From Flavobacteriales bacterium (GTDB lineage Bacteria > Bacteroidota > Bacteroidia > Flavobacteriales_F > PHOS-HE28): DNA of 37,737 nt. The stretch lies in NCBI GenBank assembly GCA_016702645.1, contig JADJDP010000041.1:1-37737 (forward strand). Reading direction: 5' to 3'. Position numbers and translations under genes: made by a program. The stretch's first letter is position 1; every line of letters starts with the position of its first letter. Below are positions 33,302 through 37,737 of this stretch, in pieces. The notes below the pieces were generated by a model that ran no database searches, had not been told where the DNA came from, and saw only the letters and a program-made list of their open reading frames with translations.

Positions 33302-34835
33302 TTTCACCGAGTTCGCCCGCGCGCTGGAACTGCCCGACCACGAGAAGCTGCCGAGGAAATCGGCCGACATCGCCAAGCTCGTGAAGCGTTTCGACAAGCT
33401 GACGGCCGCCAAACGCAAGGACGAAACTGGCTGGCTCGCCTACGCCACCTACAACAAGGTGATCCACAAGCTGCGCACCGAAGCGCTGGAGGATTTCCGC
33501 ATCGACTTCGAGGACGGTTTTGGCAACCGCAGCTGGGAGGAGGAGGATGCCACCGCCGTGCAGGCCGCGCTGGAAGTGGCCAAGGGGATGAAAACGAAAT
33601 CACTGCCGCCCTTCATCGGCATCCGCATCAAGCCCTTCACCGAGGACCTGAAGGAACGCGGCGCGCGCACGCTGGACATCTTCCTCACCACGCTCGCCAA
33701 GGTCACCAATGGCAAGCTGCCGGACAACTTCGTGGTGATGCTGCCGAAGGTGACGATCCCCGAGCAGATCACGGCGCTGGTGCAACTCTTCGAAGCGATC
33801 GAGGCGAACACCAAGATCCCCAAGAACGCATTGAAGATGGAGATGATGGTGGAAACCACGCAGTCCGTGATCGGCGCGGACGGCAGCAACCCACTGCGCC
33901 GCTACGTGCTCGCCAGCAAGGGCCGCATGATCGCCACGGCCTTCGGCACCTACGACTACACGGCCGCCAACAACATCACCGCGAAGTACCAGGACATGGG
34001 CCACGCCGTCTGCGATTTCGCGCACATGATGATGAAGGTCTCGCTCGGCGCCACCGGCATCTGGCTCAGCGACGGCGCCACGAACGTGATGCCCATCGGC
34101 CCGCACCGCGGCGCCAAACTCACGCCGAAGCAACGCACGGAAAACAAGGCCGTGGTGCACCGCAACTGGAAGAAGGCGTGCGACCACACGCGCCACTCGC
34201 TCTGGAAAGGCCTCTACCAGGGCTGGGACCTCAACCCCGCGCAATTCCCCATGCGCTACGCCGCCGTCTACAGCTTCTTCCTGGAGAGCTACGACGATGC
34301 CGCCGCGCGCCTCAAAGCCTTCGTGGAACGCGCCGCCCGCGCCACGCTCACCAGCGATGTCTTCGACGATGCCGCGACCGGTCAGGGCCTGCTCAACTAC
34401 TTCTTGCGCGGCCTCAACTGCGGCGCCATCAGCGAGCAGGAAGCGCTGGCCACGGGGCTGTCGTTGGCGGAGATCCGCACGCGGTCGTTCTTGAAGATCC
34501 TCGAAGGCAGAAGAAGGAACGCAGATGACGCTGATTGTTATGATGAGCGCGGATCTGAGAGTTTGCTGGGTTGGGTTCTATCTGCGTTGATCCGCTCGAT
34601 CCGCGTCATCTGCGTTCTATTCATGTGGGCGTGCCCCTCGCTCACGCACAAGTCCCGCGCGGGTCGCGTGCTTTGCTGTAGTCCCGCCCGTTCGGTCAGC
34701 GGCTGCTCGCGCTGCGGTGGCTTCCTTCGGTCGCCTCCTCGCTGCGGCATCCGCAAAGACCTTCCTGACGGGAGCTGCCGCTTCGCCCGCTCACGCGAAT
34801 CCCGTTCCGCTTGGATGTATCTGGTTTCCGGTTAG
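33093..34835 (+). CDS. DUF6986 family protein (CitE/aldolase-like), C-terminus extended into a repeat
   Basis: The first 470 or so residues are a DUF6986 protein, related to the citrate lyase beta/malyl-CoA lyase/HpcH aldolase superfamily and sometimes named phosphoenolpyruvate kinase or aldolase. Visible: YPGDRPERQPVHTVYGGADL, EDFRIDFEDGFGNRSWEEED (acidic metal site), PPFIGIRIKPF, VVMLPKVTIPEQI, MEMMVETTQSVIGADGSNPL, TAFGTYDYTAANNI, GIWLSDGATNVMPIG and YQGWDLNPAQFPMRYAA. After RTRSFLKILEGR (about 34512) the reading frame enters the repeat at 34517 and the remaining 100 codons look non-coding. Such genes sit in purine-degradation clusters in Actinobacteria as well; a role in using glyoxylate or another small acid from allantoate is inference. 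Confidence 0.8.
   Translation: MNFSVPTKDKSRILDTLGKANKAFQAIYPGDRPERQPVHTVYGGADLFRADTAQKMANAALKTLLENAADFTEFARALELPDHEKLPRKSADIAKLVKRFDKLTAAKRKDETGWLAYATYNKVIHKLRTEALEDFRIDFEDGFGNRSWEEEDATAVQAALEVAKGMKTKSLPPFIGIRIKPFTEDLKERGARTLDIFLTTLAKVTNGKLPDNFVVMLPKVTIPEQITALVQLFEAIEANTKIPKNALKMEMMVETTQSVIGADGSNPLRRYVLASKGRMIATAFGTYDYTAANNITAKYQDMGHAVCDFAHMMMKVSLGATGIWLSDGATNVMPIGPHRGAKLTPKQRTENKAVVHRNWKKACDHTRHSLWKGLYQGWDLNPAQFPMRYAAVYSFFLESYDDAAARLKAFVERAARATLTSDVFDDAATGQGLLNYFLRGLNCGAISEQEALATGLSLAEIRTRSFLKILEGRRRNADDADCYDERGSESLLGWVLSALIRSIRVICVLFMWACPSLTHKSRAGRVLCCSPARSVSGCSRCGGFLRSPPRCGIRKDLPDGSCRFARSRESRSAWMYLVSG
34517..34617. repeat. Large inverted repeat after the DUF6986 gene
   Basis: GAACGCAGATGACG (34517-34530) and its exact complement CGTCATCTGCGTTC (34604-34617) flank about 73 bases; ATCTGCGTT also occurs at 34580-34588. 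This is a type of dispersed intergenic repeat common in environmental genomes. The DUF6986 frame runs into it because its stop codon seems to have been lost or shifted. Confidence 0.65.
34620..34830. repeat. GC-rich dispersed intergenic repeat
   Basis: The stretch GTGGGCGTGCCCCTCGCTCA and what follows, with CGGCTGCTCGCGCTGCGGTG and TCGCCTCCTCGCTGCGGCAT, is full of short inverted repeats and resembles the GTGGGCGTGTCCC-type intergenic repeats of Bacteroidota genomes. No coding signature in either strand. Copy number cannot be tested within this window. Confidence 0.5.
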
Positions 34836-34840
34836 CTTCG
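34811..34840 (+). promoter_or_regulatory. Promoter of the T9SS cargo gene
   Basis: TTGG (34811-34814), 18 bases, TAGCTTCG (34833-34840). Same two boxes and same spacing as the rpsL promoter. It lies 20 bases before the ATG at 34861. Confidence 0.6.
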
Positions 34841-34860
34841 GTCCAAACGGACGATGACCG

Positions 34861-35361
34861 ATGAGGATCAACATCAAGCTCACGGTTCTTTTGGTTGCTT
34901 CAGTCGCATGGTATGAAGCCACGGCGCAGTCGATCGCGCCGCAGGTTTTATCCAACTGTGGGGCGAGTGCGGCAGATGCCAACTACCGTATGGATTGGAC
35001 CTTGGGTGAGTTCGCGATCGCAACCATTGGGAACGGTGAGCATCGATTCACTCAAGGCTTTCACCAGCCATATGCCGGAACCGTTGGAATTGAGGACATC
35101 CAGCGCACTGAAGGCAACTCTTGGATCTGGCCGAACCCGGCAGGTAACGAGTTGAACATTGGATTCGCCACCCCGCTGCGCCCTGGAACAATGGTACGAG
35201 TGCTGAGCATGGAAGGGAAGATTTTACTCACCAACCTACTCTCACCAGGAGCAACCACTGCCGTGGTTCCCGTCGCCGCACTGGCTGCCGGTGGTTACCT
35301 GCTTACGCTCGATAACACGGATGGTGCGACACAGGTCCACCGTTTCGTAAAGACCCCTTAG
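34861..35361 (+). CDS. Secreted protein with T9SS type A sorting domain
   Basis: 166 residues. N-terminal signal peptide MRINIKLTVLLVASVAWYEA with cleavage likely after TAQ. A short middle has ANYRMDWTLGEFAIATIGNG and TQGFHQPY, the pattern that typically precedes the sorting tail in small Bacteroidota cargo. The C-terminal domain WIWPNPAGNELNIGF to GGYLLTLDNTDGATQVHRFV is the Por secretion tail. The protein would pass the Sec system and then the type IX system to the surface. No enzyme domain is present, so its role is unknown. It is intact. Confidence 0.85.
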   Translation: MRINIKLTVLLVASVAWYEATAQSIAPQVLSNCGASAADANYRMDWTLGEFAIATIGNGEHRFTQGFHQPYAGTVGIEDIQRTEGNSWIWPNPAGNELNIGFATPLRPGTMVRVLSMEGKILLTNLLSPGATTAVVPVAALAAGGYLLTLDNTDGATQVHRFVKTP

Positions 35362-35371
35362 CTCTGATACC

Positions 35372-36728
35372 ATGACAGGCTCAATCTTCCTCCGTTCTCC
35401 GATCATGCTCGCTGTGATTGGTGTGAGCACTTCTTCGGTCGCGCAATCCCAGACGCGCTTCAACTACCAGGCGGTCATACGCGATGCGAGTAACGCAGCA
35501 TTGTCGGAAGCGGCAGTTGACATTCGCGTCTCTATCCGGCGGGGTAGTCCGACAGGGCTGGATTCATATCGGGAACTTCACGAAGCGCTTGAAACGTCAA
35601 CCATTGGCTTGGTCACTCTACTGGTGGGAGGCGCAGATTCAATCGAGGTTGGCGATCTGGACACCATATCGTGGGGTAGCACATCCTACTTCCTGAAGAT
35701 CGACGCAGACTTCGGGAGTGGTTATGCTGATATGGGGTGGCACCGATTGCGAGCGTACCGATCGCGGAGTACGCTCGGAATGGCGGCAAACCTTGGCGCT
35801 ACAACGCCAACGGGATACACTATAATGAAGGCAATGTCGGAGTCGGTGTAAGCACACCGCAGGCCCACCTGGACGTGCTGAACTCGATGCGGATTAGCGG
35901 AGACAGTCTGAATAGTTGCGAGCTCCAATTGCGCCCCGCCAGCAATCTGCTTAACAATAAGTTCTCCTCTTGGGATGAAAACGGGCAACTCCTTTGGGTC
36001 TTGAAGATGAGAGATGTCTTCTACGGGGATGCCTTTGGTTTGTATAGTGAGGCGGCCAACCTTGATGTGCTACGCATACCACCTAGCGGCGGTTTGGATG
36101 TTCGTGCGAACACGAACTCGAAAATCCGGTTGTACTCTGCGAACCCAAGTCAGGAGAACCGGATCTCCAGTTATGACGAAAGCGATGACGAGCGTTGGAG
36201 GATTAACATGCTGGATCAGGGAGACGATGACAGCTTCGCAATCTACAGCAGTGACTATGGCGGCTCACCACTTAGAGTGTTGCACGATGGTCGTACCCAA
36301 GCGTTTTGTTTGGAGATCATGGGGGATGCGACATCAACGAGCGCTTCAACTCAGCAGAGACCCTGGAACCCGGAACGGTCGTCATCGCAGATACCGAGCG
36401 ACCTGGACAAGTTTGTACAACCAGCAGACCATATGACCAGCGGGTCGTAGGAGCAGTATCTGGTGCCAATGGTATCAAGCCTGGCATCACACTCACACAA
36501 GAAGGCACAGCCTTAGATGGGACTCACCTTGTAGCCTTGGATGGCCGAGTGTATGTGAAAGTGACGGGGCCTGTGGAAGTCGGCGATTTGCTCACAACCA
36601 GCAATGAGCCCGGCAGGGCTATGGCAGTGAAGAACCGCAGGAAAGCCTTTGGTGCGGTGATTGGCAAAGCGCTGGAAAGCGATGCGGATGGCGATGGCTT
36701 GGTTTTGATGTTGGTGCAACCGAGATAG
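35372..36728 (+). CDS. Secreted fibre-like protein, frameshifted twice
   Basis: Signal peptide in MTGSIFLRSPIMLAVIGVST, cleavage near SVAQS, followed by QTRFNYQAVIRDASNAALSE, a start shared by many exported Bacteroidota proteins. At about 35735 one G seems missing (ATGGGGTGGCACC); the next frame gives APIASVPIAEYARNG and NEGNVGVGVSTPQAHLDVLN, a repeat seen in tail-fibre-like proteins. At about 36325 one more G is missing (ATGGGGGATGCGAC); the third frame gives GGCDINERFNSAETLEPGTV, RPYDQRVVGAVSGANGIKPG and VGDLLTTSNEPGRAMAV, ending at 36728. This C-terminal part is widespread in bacterial fibre or adhesin proteins and may be self-processing; that is inference. Total about 452 residues. Confidence 0.7.
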
Positions 36729-36730
36729 CC

Positions 36731-37737
36731 ATGACAAGAAGTCCGATGCCCCCATTTGGCTAGCCCTCTTCTTGAGTTTGGATGTGTCTGCTCAAGATTG
36801 TCGATTCTGGAGGGATCAATATCATCAAGGCCCCTCCTACTCACTCGACATCGGAGAGTCAGTGACAATGGACTTGGATGACGGACAGAATCCAAGTTGG
36901 GAGATCCTCCACCCTTGGGCTGCAATTAAGATTCTGGACATCGATGCCCTGACTCCTATCCATGGGTGTATATGTTCTCGGCCGAGAGCGCAGACCTTGT
37001 GGGGGGGACAGATCAATATGATGGGGCCAACGTGACCGTTACCTGTTTGAACAAGATTGATCGACCCATCCCGTACGCTTGGATACCGATTGATGGTTCA
37101 GCAGTCGGAGGATTCCAGACACCTGTGAATGAGGGAGCCTACACGATGCCAAGTCCCGATTCGCAAGTTCTCAAGGTCACTCACGCATTCATCTACGAGA
37201 ACCTGAGCAGCGTGTGTGTTTCGGCGGTGGGCCTTTTGCATCAATAAACTTCGGAGCGTATGACGCGGACTTGTTTGATGACTTTGGCGACGATTTAGAT
37301 CAGCTCAGAGCACATTTTTGTCTCTTTTGGGATTGGGCGCACTTGGAGGACGATATTGCCATTGTTGATGGCGACACAGTAGGTTGCCATGCTCTATGCC
37401 AGACCTTCGTTGAGGACTATGGAGCTCCAAGAGGAGACATAAAACTGCCTGGGCCAGTTTACACTGCATCCAACAACTGCATCGGTCAACCTGATCCGGA
37501 GAGCGAGTGGATTGATGGCCCTATTGGGGTTCGCTATACCAATCGGATTGCGCATCGTTGGACGACGAACGATGGGCCCAGCATAACGTTGGTTTTGAGA
37601 GAGGGCGACGATCAGAACTGCGATGACATCATTGGCGCTATTAAAGTAAGCCGGTCCGACCAAGGCCCTATCATTTTCTACGCATGGCATTTTGGTTGGC
37701 TGATTCTTGAGAATGATACGGTTTCAGCAGATGGAAC
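36731..37737 (+). CDS. Unknown exported protein, frameshifted and cut by the window end
   Basis: Three frames in series: ATG at 36731, then APIWLALFLSLDVSAQDCRF (signal peptide, cleavage near SAQ) and SYSLDIGESVTMDLDDG; from about 36966 YMFSAESADLVGGTDQYDGA and ANVTVTCLN-type sequence; from about 37219 FGGGPFASINFGAYDADLFD, CIGQPDPESEWIDGPIGVRY and IIFYAWHFGWLILENDTVS to the end without a stop. Indels are needed near 36745, 36960 and 37230. It follows the fibre-like gene by two bases. Several Cys occur, as in extracellular proteins. No domain recognised. The DNA is more AT-rich than the rest of the window. Confidence 0.55.

Overview
The window looks like a piece of chromosome from a GC-rich member of the Bacteroidota (Flavobacteriales-like). 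Grounds: a DUF4290 gene beside murA, promoters of the Bacteroidota type (TTGG, 18 bases, TAnnTTYG), a T9SS-type C-terminal sorting tail, and the gene order and protein variants of the ribosomal cluster. No rRNA, tRNA, CRISPR array or insertion-sequence transposase was seen.

Layout. (1) 1-2424, minus strand: DUF4290 protein, then murA, both broken by many small indels; a new minus-strand gene may begin at the left edge. (2) 2552-6470: a rhamnosyltransferase-like glycosyltransferase (+), an unknown exported protein (-) and the UvrD/PcrA helicase (-). (3) 6471-8843: a disturbed stretch with poly-G tracts of up to 45 bases, remnants of a secreted beta-propeller-like protein, a second diverged copy of the uvrD promoter and first codons, and a broken Fic gene. 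(4) 9152-27265: a continuous plus-strand str/S10/spc/alpha cluster, rpsL to rplQ, with fusA, secY, map, infA, rpmJ and rpoA, closed by a hairpin terminator at 27287-27310. (5) 27317-34835: a purine (urate) breakdown cluster: xdhC divergent from puuD, then allB, allantoicase, OHCU decarboxylase, 5-hydroxyisourate hydrolase and a DUF6986 (CitE/aldolase-like) protein. (6) 34520-37737: dispersed intergenic repeats, then secreted proteins in visibly more AT-rich DNA: a short T9SS cargo, a long broken secreted protein, and an unknown exported protein cut by the window end.

How the genes work together. The central block is a growth-rate-linked translation and transcription operon. The purine cluster covers urate to 5-hydroxyisourate (PuuD), to OHCU (HIUase), to allantoin (OHCU decarboxylase), to allantoate (AllB), to ureidoglycolate plus urea (allantoicase). 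XdhC would mature the xanthine dehydrogenase that makes urate. DUF6986 may handle a C2/C3 product such as glyoxylate; that last step is inference.

Quality warning. Genes that must be intact in a living cell (rplB, rpsS, secY, murA) carry one-base frameshifts, often in short G or A runs. I read most frameshifts here as read or assembly errors, denser at 1-2500 and 6500-8900, and do not treat them as proof of gene decay. The allB internal deletion, the Fic His-to-Arg change and the duplicated uvrD start are different in kind and deserve separate checking.
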